Assembly (NCBI GenBank): GCA_029432775.1
Contig: JAROAZ010000009.1
Coordinates: 1 to 64,000, forward strand
DNA: 64,000 bases
DNA from: Pontiellaceae bacterium B12227
GTDB lineage: Bacteria > Verrucomicrobiota > Kiritimatiellia > Kiritimatiellales > Pontiellaceae
Direction: 5' to 3'
The position numbers and the translations under genes are program-made. Positions 10,264 through 17,523 of this stretch are shown one piece after another (positions within the stretch are counted from its first letter, which is position 1; each line of letters opens with the position of its first letter). The notes under the pieces were generated by a model. The model worked only from the letters and a program-made list of their open reading frames with translations. It ran no database searches and was not told where the DNA came from.

Positions 10264-12726
10264 TTAGATGAAGAGGTTGGCGTTGTTTCCGAGATGGTCA
10301 ATGTACATCGCCACGCCACCCTCTTCAATGCCGTCAATCAACTCTTCGCTTTTAATGCCCATGAGGTCCATGGTCATCGTGCAGGCCACCATTTTAACGC
10401 CGTTCTTCTGAGCAGACTTAATCAGCTCCGGCAGGGTGGAAACATTTTTCTTTTTCATGACGTCCTTCATCATGGCCGTGCCCATGCCGCCCATATGCAA
10501 TTGGGACAGCGCGAGTTTATCCGGCCCCTGCGGCATCATTTTTCCGAACATTTTTTCAATGAGATTTTTCTTCAGGGTAACCGGCCCGTTTTTCCGCAGG
10601 ATATTCAAACCCCAGAAGGTGAAGAACAGGGTGACCTCATAGCCCATCGTGGCGGCTCCGTTGGCGATGATGAACGAGGCAAGCGCCCGGTCCAGATCGT
10701 TGCTGAATACCACGTTGGTAAAGCGCTTGGGGCCATTGGAGATCATGCTGCAGACTTCACCGCGCTGCAGTTTGGTAATCTGTGCCTCGTAACCACCGCC
10801 TTTGACAGGCTCAAGACTGTCGAGCTGATTACCGGTCGAGTTGCACCAGGCTGGAATATCCGCTGCAAAACCGTGGTCGGTAGAAACAATAGTGAGGGCC
10901 TCGCCCGGCCGAATTTCATCCAATGCGTTTTTCAGGCTCATGATGGGGCCCGGGCACTGTAGTCCGGTCGTGTCGATGTGCTGTACCACATTACCCGGAG
11001 CCGATGGATTGCCGGCTGTGTCCATGGTTTTTTCACCGGGATCGTCGGTGGTGGTTTCGTGTTCCGGAATGATGTCCGGCTGATTGGCTGTGACCATCAT
11101 ATAGGTTTTATAACCGCCGGTCAGATTGCGGCACTTAAACCCGCTCTGAGTCAGGATGCGGCAGGCCAGATAGCCGCGTAGGCCGACCTGACAGAAGATC
11201 AGATATTCGCGGTCTTTATCCAGATCGGCGAGCTTTTCACGCAAGGTCGGCAACGGAATATTTTTGGCTCCGGGAATGGTTCCGCCTTCCACCTCTTCCG
11301 GATTACGGACATCGATCAGCTTCTGGTTGTCGGCCGGTTGCAGCGCTTCTTCCACATGGAAGAGAGCTGCATCGCCGTTCAGGACGTTAACCGCAACAAA
11401 GCCGGCATAGTTAACCGGATCCTTCGCCGAGCCGAAGGGCGGGGCATAGGTCAGCTCCATCTCTTCCAGATCATAAACGGTTAGTCCCGCGCGGATCGCC
11501 ACGGCGATCACATCAATGCGCTTGTCCACGCCGTCAGCACCGACCGCCTGTGCGCCGAGGACTTTTCCAGTGGTGGGATCGAACAGCATTTTGAGGGAGA
11601 TCGGGTGGGAGCCGGGATAGTAGGACGCATGGCTGGCCGGGTGAACATAAACCTTCTCATAGGAAATGTTCTGGCGCTTTGCCGTTTTTTCGCTGAGGCC
11701 GGTCATCCCGATTGCCATGTTGAACACTTTGCAGATGGCGGTGCCCTGTGTGTTTTTGTAGGCACTGTCACGCCCGAAAATATTATCCGCCGCAATACGA
11801 CCCTGGCGATTGGCCGGTCCTGCCAGCGGAATCAAGGCCGGCTGGTTGGTCGTGAAATCGGTGACCTCGATGGCGTCGCCGACGGCGTAGATGGCCGGGT
11901 CGGACGTAACCATGTGGTCGTTTACTTTAATGCCGCCTGTGGTGCCCAGTTCCAGTCCGGCATCCACGGCCAGCGTGGCTTCAGGTTTTACGCCGATGGC
12001 CAATACGGCAACATCGACATGCAGTCGGTCGCCGTCGCTGAGAATCAGATCCACCCCGTTGGCAGTTTCTTCGAATGCTGTCACGGAGGTTTCGAGTTTC
12101 AGGTTCACTCCGAACAGGCGCAGTTCCTGATGCAGCACCGTGGCCATTTCCGGATCAGCCGGGCCCATCACCTGAGGGGCCAGCTCGATCAGTGTCGTCT
12201 CATATTTCTTTTCGCGCAGGGCTTCGGCCATTTCCAGGCCGATGTATCCGCCGCCGATAACAGCCGCACTCTTCTTGCCTTCAAGAGACTGGATGATCTG
12301 ATCCATGTCTTCCAGGTTCCGGAGGGTCAGCACATTCGGGTTGTCGATGCCGGGGATCGGCGGACGAATCGGAGCCGCGCCGGGGCTGAGAATCAGGCTG
12401 TCGTAGGACTCGGTATATTCCTCGCCGCTTTTCAGGTTTTTGACGGTGACTTCCTTTTTATCGCGGTCAATGGATATCACTTCGCTCAGTGTGCGTACAT
12501 CCAGATTAAATTTAGCTATCATGGCCGCCGGCGTGGTGACCAGCAGTTTATCGCGCTCGGCGATGGTGCCGCCGATATGATAGGGCAGTCCGCAGTTGGC
12601 AAACGAAATGTCCGGTCCGCGTTCGAAGAGAATAATTTCAGCGTTTTCATCCAGACGGCGAGCACGGGCTGCGGCACTGGCACCTCCGGCGACACCGCCG
12701 ACAATCAATAGTTTTTTAATACTCAT
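10264..12726 (-). CDS. CoA-disulfide reductase / rhodanese / TusA / DsrE2 fusion
   Basis: An 820-aa four-part sulfur-transfer enzyme. Residues 1-445 are a CoA-disulfide/polysulfide reductase of the pyridine-nucleotide disulfide family: FAD site GGVAGGASAAAR near 10-22, redox Cys45 in SFANCGLPYH, and NAD site VIGGGYIGLE. Residues about 462-545 are a rhodanese domain with Cys511 in LIFCQVGLRG. Residues about 582-650 are a TusA domain with Cys590 in LQCPGP. Residues about 665-819 are a DsrE2 domain with Cys781 in VACTMTMDLMG. Sulfane sulfur could pass along these cysteines after NAD(P)H-driven reduction of persulfides or polysulfides. All four catalytic cysteines are intact. The gene heads its own unit, with an AT-rich dyad-like element upstream at about 12744-12754. 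Confidence 0.92.
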   Translation of the reverse strand: MSIKKLLIVGGVAGGASAAARARRLDENAEIILFERGPDISFANCGLPYHIGGTIAERDKLLVTTPAAMIAKFNLDVRTLSEVISIDRDKKEVTVKNLKSGEEYTESYDSLILSPGAAPIRPPIPGIDNPNVLTLRNLEDMDQIIQSLEGKKSAAVIGGGYIGLEMAEALREKKYETTLIELAPQVMGPADPEMATVLHQELRLFGVNLKLETSVTAFEETANGVDLILSDGDRLHVDVAVLAIGVKPEATLAVDAGLELGTTGGIKVNDHMVTSDPAIYAVGDAIEVTDFTTNQPALIPLAGPANRQGRIAADNIFGRDSAYKNTQGTAICKVFNMAIGMTGLSEKTAKRQNISYEKVYVHPASHASYYPGSHPISLKMLFDPTTGKVLGAQAVGADGVDKRIDVIAVAIRAGLTVYDLEEMELTYAPPFGSAKDPVNYAGFVAVNVLNGDAALFHVEEALQPADNQKLIDVRNPEEVEGGTIPGAKNIPLPTLREKLADLDKDREYLIFCQVGLRGYLACRILTQSGFKCRNLTGGYKTYMMVTANQPDIIPEHETTTDDPGEKTMDTAGNPSAPGNVVQHIDTTGLQCPGPIMSLKNALDEIRPGEALTIVSTDHGFAADIPAWCNSTGNQLDSLEPVKGGGYEAQITKLQRGEVCSMISNGPKRFTNVVFSNDLDRALASFIIANGAATMGYEVTLFFTFWGLNILRKNGPVTLKKNLIEKMFGKMMPQGPDKLALSQLHMGGMGTAMMKDVMKKKNVSTLPELIKSAQKNGVKMVACTMTMDLMGIKSEELIDGIEEGGVAMYIDHLGNNANLFI

Positions 12727-12786
12727 TTTACATGACCTTTCTAATCATAAATATACTAACATAATAATAAATTAATGTTGCGGGCG

Positions 12787-12808
12787 AAAAAACAGGACCC
12801 TAGTCCTG
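12787..12808 (-). terminator. Terminator of the first arsR gene
   Basis: On the minus strand CAGGAC-TAGG-GTCCTG is followed by TTTTTT. The stem overlaps the arsR stop codon. Confidence 0.75.
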
Positions 12809-13099
12809 GAAATTTAAAAATTGGCGCAGGTGTTTATGCATACACGTAAAGACCTTCAGGAAATCGCGGTTGCATAAACTGCAATACTTCTGTGTACCGT
12901 CCTTGCGGATTTCAACCAGCTTTTGCTGACACAGAATTTTAAGCTGCTGTGACATCATCGACTGACTGCACCCCAGTTCTTCATAGAGCTGAGTAACGGT
13001 CCGCTCGCCACCGGCCAGAATCTCAACCACACCGAGACGAACAGGGTGGGCCAGTGCTTTAAGCACCTCGGCAGCCGCTTCTCTTTCTTCTTTAACCAT
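12800..13099 (-). CDS. ArsR-family transcriptional repressor (cysteine-rich)
   Basis: A 99-aa winged-helix regulator of the ArsR/SmtB family. The fold reads AAAEVLKALAHPVRLGVVEIL, then the recognition helix region CSQSMMSQQLKILCQQKLVEIRKDGTQKYC. Seven cysteines, including one in the recognition-helix region and a CSLC pair before a terminal helix containing FTCMHKHL, could sense metals or persulfides. Because the neighbours handle sulfane sulfur, a persulfide-responsive role like SqrR/BigR is my inference. The start at 13099 is chosen for GGAG upstream; a TTG at 13111 is less likely. It is divergent from the FadL-type gene, and two near-identical AT-rich dyads lie in the shared intergenic region. 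Confidence 0.85.
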   Translation of the reverse strand: MVKEEREAAAEVLKALAHPVRLGVVEILAGGERTVTQLYEELGCSQSMMSQQLKILCQQKLVEIRKDGTQKYCSLCNRDFLKVFTCMHKHLRQFLNFQD

Positions 13100-13126
13100 C
13101 AAACACTCCAAATAATTACAGTAAGC

Positions 13127-13137
13127 ATTATAATATT
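13127..13137. promoter_or_regulatory. Putative ArsR operator, site 1
   Basis: ATTATAATATT lies 28 bases upstream of the first arsR start. It matches the shared element ATYATAATATT also seen near 13240, 23809 and 27562. Confidence 0.45.
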
Positions 13138-13239
13138 TTTATATTAAGCCCAACCCAATTGTTTCACTATTTTTCGGCTATGGATTCAGATGATTTTCCT
13201 GACTAATGCGTACATGTTTATCAATATTTACCATAAAAG

Positions 13240-13252
13240 AATATTATAATAT
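13240..13252. promoter_or_regulatory. Putative ArsR operator, site 2
   Basis: AATATTATAATAT contains a perfect 12-bp palindrome. It sits between the first arsR gene and the FadL-type gene and shares the ATYATAATATT core on the minus strand. Confidence 0.45.
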
Positions 13253-13356
13253 CGATATATTTGTGTTGAATTAATTCGCCCGGAATGTTCTAACTACACC
13301 ATGTACAAGCGCGCATTAGGTGACGCGCGTACCTAACCACAACAAGGAGCAGGGGA

Positions 13357-14553
13357 ATGAATAAACGACTGATAACAACAGCCGTAGCTACCGTGGCCAT
13401 AACCAGCCAGATTTTTGCAACAGAAGGAATTAATCTAATCGGTATCGGTCCGGTTCAACAGGGAACCGCCGGAGCCGGTGTGGCTTCCGCCAAGGATTCC
13501 ACCTGGCTGATTCTCAATCCGGCCGGTCTCACAGATGTCGAAATGGGAGTCGATGCATCGTTGCAGGTTTTCGCGCCTGTTCGCACGATGGATTCTACAG
13601 GAAGCTTTGGCGCAGGAGAGCAGGAAGACAACTCCTCCTTTGTAATACCTTCGATCAGTGGATCCTTTGGTTGTTGTCATGGCGAAAATGGATTTTTCGG
13701 ATTGGGTGTTTATGGCACCAGTGGCATGGGAGTCGATTATGGCATGGGGCGTATTGGAGATTTTGGTACGGGCTCAGCTCAGAATGTGGGCGATAAAATG
13801 ACCGAGCTTTCGGTCGCAAAAATCACCGCGACCTATGCCTATAAGGCCGGGGATAGTGGCTTCAGTGTGGGGGCCGGCCCAATTTTTGTGATTTCCCGTC
13901 TTAAAACAGACATGTTGAATCCCGCTACATTCGCTTTTTCTTCAGGTGATTGGGATACGGCTTATGGCGTGGGTGCCATTATCGGTGTTAACCAGAACTT
14001 TGGGGCATTCACTATTGGTGCTAGCTATATGTCGGAGCAGTTTATTTCGGAATTTGATGAATACAACAGCTTGTTAGGCGACTCTCTGAACCTTCCGCAG
14101 CAATTGACGGTTGGAGCGGCCTACAATGTTCTCGATAATCTGGAGCTGGTACTGGACTATCGTTGGACAGGCTGGAAAGAGCTCGATACGCTAGGTGATA
14201 CCTTTGGTTGGGACAATCAAAACATAGTTAAAGCCGGAGTGACTTGGGGAGTCAGCGAAGCGCTCACATTACGCGGTGGTATTTCCTATGGAAACTCACC
14301 GATCGCTGATGATCAGGTATTTGCCAATGCACTTTTTCCGGCCATCATGGAAACCCATCTGGCGTGTGGTGCATCTTACGCATGGGAAAAGTGGGCAGCT
14401 CATGTTGCATACATTCACGCATTGGAAGTCAGCCAAACTGAAAGTACTGGCCTCGACATGACTGGTATGGGTGGTCCGGCTAATTTCGGACAAGGAACCG
14501 AAATCAGTATGTACCAGAATTCGCTGACAGCAGGCGTGTCTTATAAATTCTAA
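13357..14553 (+). CDS. FadL/OmpP1-type outer-membrane channel
   Basis: A 398-aa outer-membrane beta-barrel of the OmpP1/FadL/TodX family, which passes hydrophobic compounds across the outer membrane. It has a signal peptide (residues 1-21, ending SQIFA), the N-terminal hatch-like region GPVQQGTAGAGVASAKDSTWLILNPAGLTDV that marks the family, alternating amphipathic strands, and a C-terminal aromatic residue (SYKF) for barrel insertion. A good AAGGAG precedes the start. It is divergent from arsR with the AT-rich dyads between them, so it may belong to the sulfur regulon. Uptake of elemental sulfur or another hydrophobic substrate is speculation. Confidence 0.88.
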   Translation: MNKRLITTAVATVAITSQIFATEGINLIGIGPVQQGTAGAGVASAKDSTWLILNPAGLTDVEMGVDASLQVFAPVRTMDSTGSFGAGEQEDNSSFVIPSISGSFGCCHGENGFFGLGVYGTSGMGVDYGMGRIGDFGTGSAQNVGDKMTELSVAKITATYAYKAGDSGFSVGAGPIFVISRLKTDMLNPATFAFSSGDWDTAYGVGAIIGVNQNFGAFTIGASYMSEQFISEFDEYNSLLGDSLNLPQQLTVGAAYNVLDNLELVLDYRWTGWKELDTLGDTFGWDNQNIVKAGVTWGVSEALTLRGGISYGNSPIADDQVFANALFPAIMETHLACGASYAWEKWAAHVAYIHALEVSQTESTGLDMTGMGGPANFGQGTEISMYQNSLTAGVSYKF

Positions 14554-14557
14554 TTAA

Positions 14558-14572
14558 TTCCAAGCCTTGGAA
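14558..14572. repeat. TTCCA-N5-TGGAA copy
   Basis: TTCCAAGCCTTGGAA, beside the terminator of the FadL-type gene. Confidence 0.95.
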
Positions 14573-14577
14573 ATTTG

Positions 14578-14604
14578 AAAGGCCCCGGTTCGGGGCCTTT
14601 TATT
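14578..14604 (+). terminator. Terminator after the FadL-type gene
   Basis: AAGGCCCCG-GTT-CGGGGCCTT is a strong stem followed by TTATTT. The dispersed palindrome lies immediately upstream (14558-14572). Confidence 0.9.
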
Positions 14605-14610
14605 TATCAA

Positions 14611-15231
14611 ATGGCATCCACCTCCGAACATTGGAATAATATCTATCAAGACACGGAAGAGTGTCGGCTGGGTTGGTATGAAGACCATCCGTCGACCACC
14701 TTGGAGCTGCTGAATCAGATTCCGGGATGGGAGAACACAACCATCTTTCTTCCCGGGGCTGGAACTTCTTTGCTGGTTGATTACCTGCTGGATGCCGGAG
14801 CCAGGCTTGTTCTGAATGACCTAAGCTCTGTGGCACTCCGTTTGCTAAAAGAGCGGCTGGGGGATCGCGGAGTAAGGGCCGAATGGATTTGTCAGAATAT
14901 AGCCTATCCGCTGGGAGCGTCCGTTGCCGAAGTCGATATCTGGATCGACCGGGCTGTATTACACTTCCTTACCGATGAACATGACATCGGAGGCTGCTTC
15001 AGGAATATCCGGACGAAGTTGAAGGTCGGTGGTCACGCGTTGTTTGCCGAGTTTCTGCCAAACGGCGTTTCAAGATGTGCCGATCTAGAATTGCATGGCT
15101 ATTCACTTGAAGAGCTTTTGGAGCGACTGGGAGAAGACTTTGAGCCGGTCGATCATTTCGAGCATACTTATATCGGTCCCGACGGCGAATCCCGCCCCTA
15201 TATCTATTCTTTGTTCAAACGCGTGGCTTAA
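14611..15231 (+). CDS. Class I SAM-dependent methyltransferase
   Basis: A 206-aa methyltransferase with a Rossmann fold. The opening SEHWNNIYQ...CRLGWYEDHP is followed by motif I (TIFLPGAGTSLLVDYLLDAG), acidic motif II (LVLNDLSSVAL) and a later VDIWIDRAVLHFL segment. The overall pattern resembles the thiopurine/thiol methyltransferase group, but the substrate cannot be read from the sequence. The ATG at 14611 is chosen because homology starts there; the frame upstream runs through the terminator stem. No ribosome-binding site is visible, and only six bases separate the start from the preceding terminator, so transcription must read through or start elsewhere. Confidence 0.82.
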   Translation: MASTSEHWNNIYQDTEECRLGWYEDHPSTTLELLNQIPGWENTTIFLPGAGTSLLVDYLLDAGARLVLNDLSSVALRLLKERLGDRGVRAEWICQNIAYPLGASVAEVDIWIDRAVLHFLTDEHDIGGCFRNIRTKLKVGGHALFAEFLPNGVSRCADLELHGYSLEELLERLGEDFEPVDHFEHTYIGPDGESRPYIYSLFKRVA

Positions 15232-15240
15232 CGTGAGCGG

Positions 15241-15369
15241 AACGCTTTCCTGCGCCAGCTCAGGTGAAGCGTAGCTACACTTGTTGGCATATCGTTCCTG
15301 TGTAGCACCGGTTGTTCTCCCTTCGGTCAAACTCGCTACGCGTCACCCTGCTTGCTGGGAAAGCGGTTT
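15241..15369. repeat. REP/BIME-like imperfect inverted repeat, left of the transposase
   Basis: The block begins AACGCTTTCCTGCGCCAGCT and ends GCTTGCTGGGAAAGCGGTT, so its two ends pair as an imperfect hairpin. A closely related block in the same orientation lies at 15878-15982 on the other side of the transposase. AGCTCAGGTGAAGCG and TGTAGCACCG are shared by both. Confidence 0.8.
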
Positions 15370-15384
15370 CTGAGAATCAGCATT

Positions 15385-15843
15385 TCAAAACTGAATCGAA
15401 ACCACCTCGCCCTGAAACATCCAATCCCTCGCTCGTTCGACTAGCCCCGCCCGAACTGGATTCTGCAAAACATAATGCCATTTCTCGGCATAGCTTTCGC
15501 TATGCCGAAGCAGATGATCAAAGAAGCCGGGCTGCCAATGCGGCATCGGTTCTTGAATGCTTTTTGTAAGCGCACGCTTCATCATTCGAACCGTTGTCCC
15601 GAGCGTGTGGCTGGGTGCCATACGGATGAAGCAATGGATATGATCCAGCATAATTACATATCGTCCAACCGCAATACCGCGCGGCTCTGCTTTTTTAGCA
15701 TAGTTGCGGAATGCAGCGTGAACGGCCTCGTTGGCAAGAATCGGTTTTCGGCCAGCGGTGCAGAACGTCACGAAATAAACCGGCGCATCGTACGAATGAA
15801 AAACCTGATCGAGGCGATGTGGTTTGTTGGGGTGCGGGGACAT
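15385..15843 (-). CDS. REP-associated tyrosine transposase (RAYT, Y1 family)
   Basis: A 152-aa single-domain transposase of the Y1/IS200-like family that processes REP hairpins. Visible marks: YFVTFCTAGRKPIL near the N-terminus; the metal-binding HUH-type motif DHIHCFIRM; and a C-terminal helix with the candidate nucleophile tyrosine in SYAEKWHYVLQNPVRAGLV. The start at 15843 (MSPHPNKPHRLD) is preferred because the family begins there; the frame is open to 15930, inside the right-hand repeat. Flanking REP-like blocks in direct orientation on both sides are the expected genomic setting. It looks intact. Confidence 0.9.
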   Translation of the reverse strand: MSPHPNKPHRLDQVFHSYDAPVYFVTFCTAGRKPILANEAVHAAFRNYAKKAEPRGIAVGRYVIMLDHIHCFIRMAPSHTLGTTVRMMKRALTKSIQEPMPHWQPGFFDHLLRHSESYAEKWHYVLQNPVRAGLVERARDWMFQGEVVSIQF

Positions 15844-15877
15844 GCACAGAGTATGCAAAGAAGCGCGTTCTGGATCA

Positions 15878-15982
15878 AACGCTTTCCTTCGCAAGCTCAG
15901 GTGAAGCGTTACTACACCTGTGTTTGCCAAAGATGATGCCCCTAGTGTAGCACCGCTTCACCCAGCTTGCTGGGAAAGCGGT
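15878..15982. repeat. REP/BIME-like imperfect inverted repeat, right of the transposase
   Basis: Starts AACGCTTTCCTTCGCAAGCT and ends GCTTGCTGGGAAAGCGGT. It is a near-direct repeat of the block at 15241-15369, and the ends are mutually complementary. Confidence 0.8.
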
Positions 15983-15995
15983 CTAGGCGGAGCGG

Positions 15996-16958
15996 CTACA
16001 CCCCATACGCCCGAGCCAGCGTATCGGACAGATCGTTCACCTTGACGCTGCCCTTTGCCGCCTTCCTCAAACTCACCAGACAGATCGGGCACATGGTGGC
16101 GACGTTGCCGCCGGATTCTTTGAGCTGTTCCGTCCGGTTGCCGGCAATGCGGTGCGACTCGCTCGGGAAGAGCGATTCAAGCGGCCCGCCACAGCAATGT
16201 GTGTTCTTGCCGCACAGACGCGGCTCGTTCAGCTTAGCGCCGGTTTTGGCCAGCAGCTGGCGCGGCTGATCGACCACGTTTTCGTGGCGGGCATAGACGC
16301 AGGAATCGTGAATGGAGAGTTCATCGGTGATTTGGGTGTCGGGTTCCATACCACTTTCGGCGAGCACTTCGAGATAGCTCTTCACTTCAACATCGAAACC
16401 CTTCACGAATTCGGGGAAGACGGTGCGCAGCGTGTGCGTGGTATGCGGATCGACGGTGATGATTTTTTCGACGCCGTTTTTCTTAAACATATCGGCGACG
16501 CGTTGGGCATGTTTGGCAAACGAGCCGTCGACGCCTTCATCATAGACGAGCGCGCCGGAATAGAGCTCTTCGCCGTAGAGATAGCCGAAATCGATGTTCG
16601 CTTTTTTCAGCAGCAGCGCAATGTTGCGCAGCATGCGGTCGTAATCTTTCTGTTCATCCTTCGAGGCCATCATGCCCATGAAGAAGGTCATGTTGATGAA
16701 CTTGTTGACGTTGCGGCCGAGCCCGAAATATTTGGTGATCGGGGAATTCTCGAACTTCGACATTTGTCCGGACATCGCATCGATGATCGGAATCAGCTGA
16801 TAGAGGTGGCCGGTGTAGAGGACGGTTTTTCCACCCTTTGGAAGATCGAGCCCCTTGGACCAGCGCGTGGCCGCGGCATTGGAGATCGGTAGTACGCTTT
16901 TACGCTGGTTCAGGTTGTCGGCCAGGATGCCCAGAATGTCTTTGGTTGGTAATGGCAT
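15996..16958 (-). CDS. HdrB-like cysteine-rich Fe-S subunit
   Basis: A 320-aa protein with one complete CCG-type cysteine-rich domain: DSCVYAR, CGKNTHCCGG, then CPICLVSLRKA (pattern C...CC...CxxC), which in HdrB/HdrD and related proteins holds the noncubane cluster that splits disulfides. In true HdrB the first half also carries a CCG motif; here the equivalent strand reads KTVLYTGHLYQLIP with no cysteine, so only one cluster is expected. It is the last gene of the Hdr operon, nine bases after HdrC. Heterodisulfide, persulfide or another thiol as substrate is inferred from context. Confidence 0.85.
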   Translation of the reverse strand: MPLPTKDILGILADNLNQRKSVLPISNAAATRWSKGLDLPKGGKTVLYTGHLYQLIPIIDAMSGQMSKFENSPITKYFGLGRNVNKFINMTFFMGMMASKDEQKDYDRMLRNIALLLKKANIDFGYLYGEELYSGALVYDEGVDGSFAKHAQRVADMFKKNGVEKIITVDPHTTHTLRTVFPEFVKGFDVEVKSYLEVLAESGMEPDTQITDELSIHDSCVYARHENVVDQPRQLLAKTGAKLNEPRLCGKNTHCCGGPLESLFPSESHRIAGNRTEQLKESGGNVATMCPICLVSLRKAAKGSVKVNDLSDTLARAYGV

Positions 16959-16967
16959 GGCGGCTCC

Positions 16968-17273
16968 TTAGGAAAGGTTGAATTCGTTTTCGTTAATGTA
17001 TTTGCGCAGGAAGCGAACGTTGTCGGCAATGTTGACTTCAGCCGGACAGTTTTCGGCGCACATGCCGCACAGAAGGCATTGATAGATGGTGGAAATATTT
17101 TCGCGCACCTTGTCCTCGAGCCCGACCTGGACATAACGGAACAGTTTGCGCGGCAGCATTTCGATGCCCATCGGGCAAACCGCCGTGCAGACCCCGCAGT
17201 GCATGCAGGCATCGGCGTTGAATGTGTCGGAACATTTTACGGCCGAAGCCAGTTTTGATGAAACCCTACTCAT
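16968..17273 (-). CDS. HdrC-like dicluster ferredoxin subunit
   Basis: A 101-aa protein with two 4Fe-4S motifs, CMHCGVCTAVCPMG and CLLCGMCAENCPAE, linked by an IEMLPRKLFRYVQVG helix. This is the HdrC layout that wires HdrA to HdrB. The start at 17273 (MSRVSSKLASAVKC) is chosen by homology and overlaps the end of the winged-helix gene by 8 bases, consistent with translational coupling. Confidence 0.88.
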   Translation of the reverse strand: MSRVSSKLASAVKCSDTFNADACMHCGVCTAVCPMGIEMLPRKLFRYVQVGLEDKVRENISTIYQCLLCGMCAENCPAEVNIADNVRFLRKYINENEFNLS

Positions 17274-17523
17274 GGCCTTCTTCCTCCTGTTCCCTGAATT
17301 CATATTTAAAGTAGCCGTCGATGTCCGGACGGCCGACTTCTTCAACCATGCCGTAGCGGCGCATCGCCATCATCCAGTAGACCGTTTCGTATTCGGGGAC
17401 GCCGATGGCTTCCGCAATTTCCGGCACGGTTTTGTTTTCTTCTTTGAGGATCGCCAGAATGCGGTCCCTCATAATCATTTCATCGCGCATCACTTCGCGC
17501 ATATCGCGTTTTGTCGTACTCAT
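17266..17523 (-). CDS. Small winged-helix protein in the Hdr operon
   Basis: An 85-aa protein with a helix-turn-helix (RILAILKEENKTVPEIAEAIGVPEYETVYWMMAMRRYGMVEE) and a Glu-rich tail (EFREQEEEGHE). It overlaps HdrA by ATGA at its start and HdrC at its end, so it is made with the enzyme subunits. It could be a regulator, or a structural subunit of the complex built on a wHTH scaffold; the sequence does not decide. Confidence 0.75.
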   Translation of the reverse strand: MSTTKRDMREVMRDEMIMRDRILAILKEENKTVPEIAEAIGVPEYETVYWMMAMRRYGMVEEVGRPDIDGYFKYEFREQEEEGHE

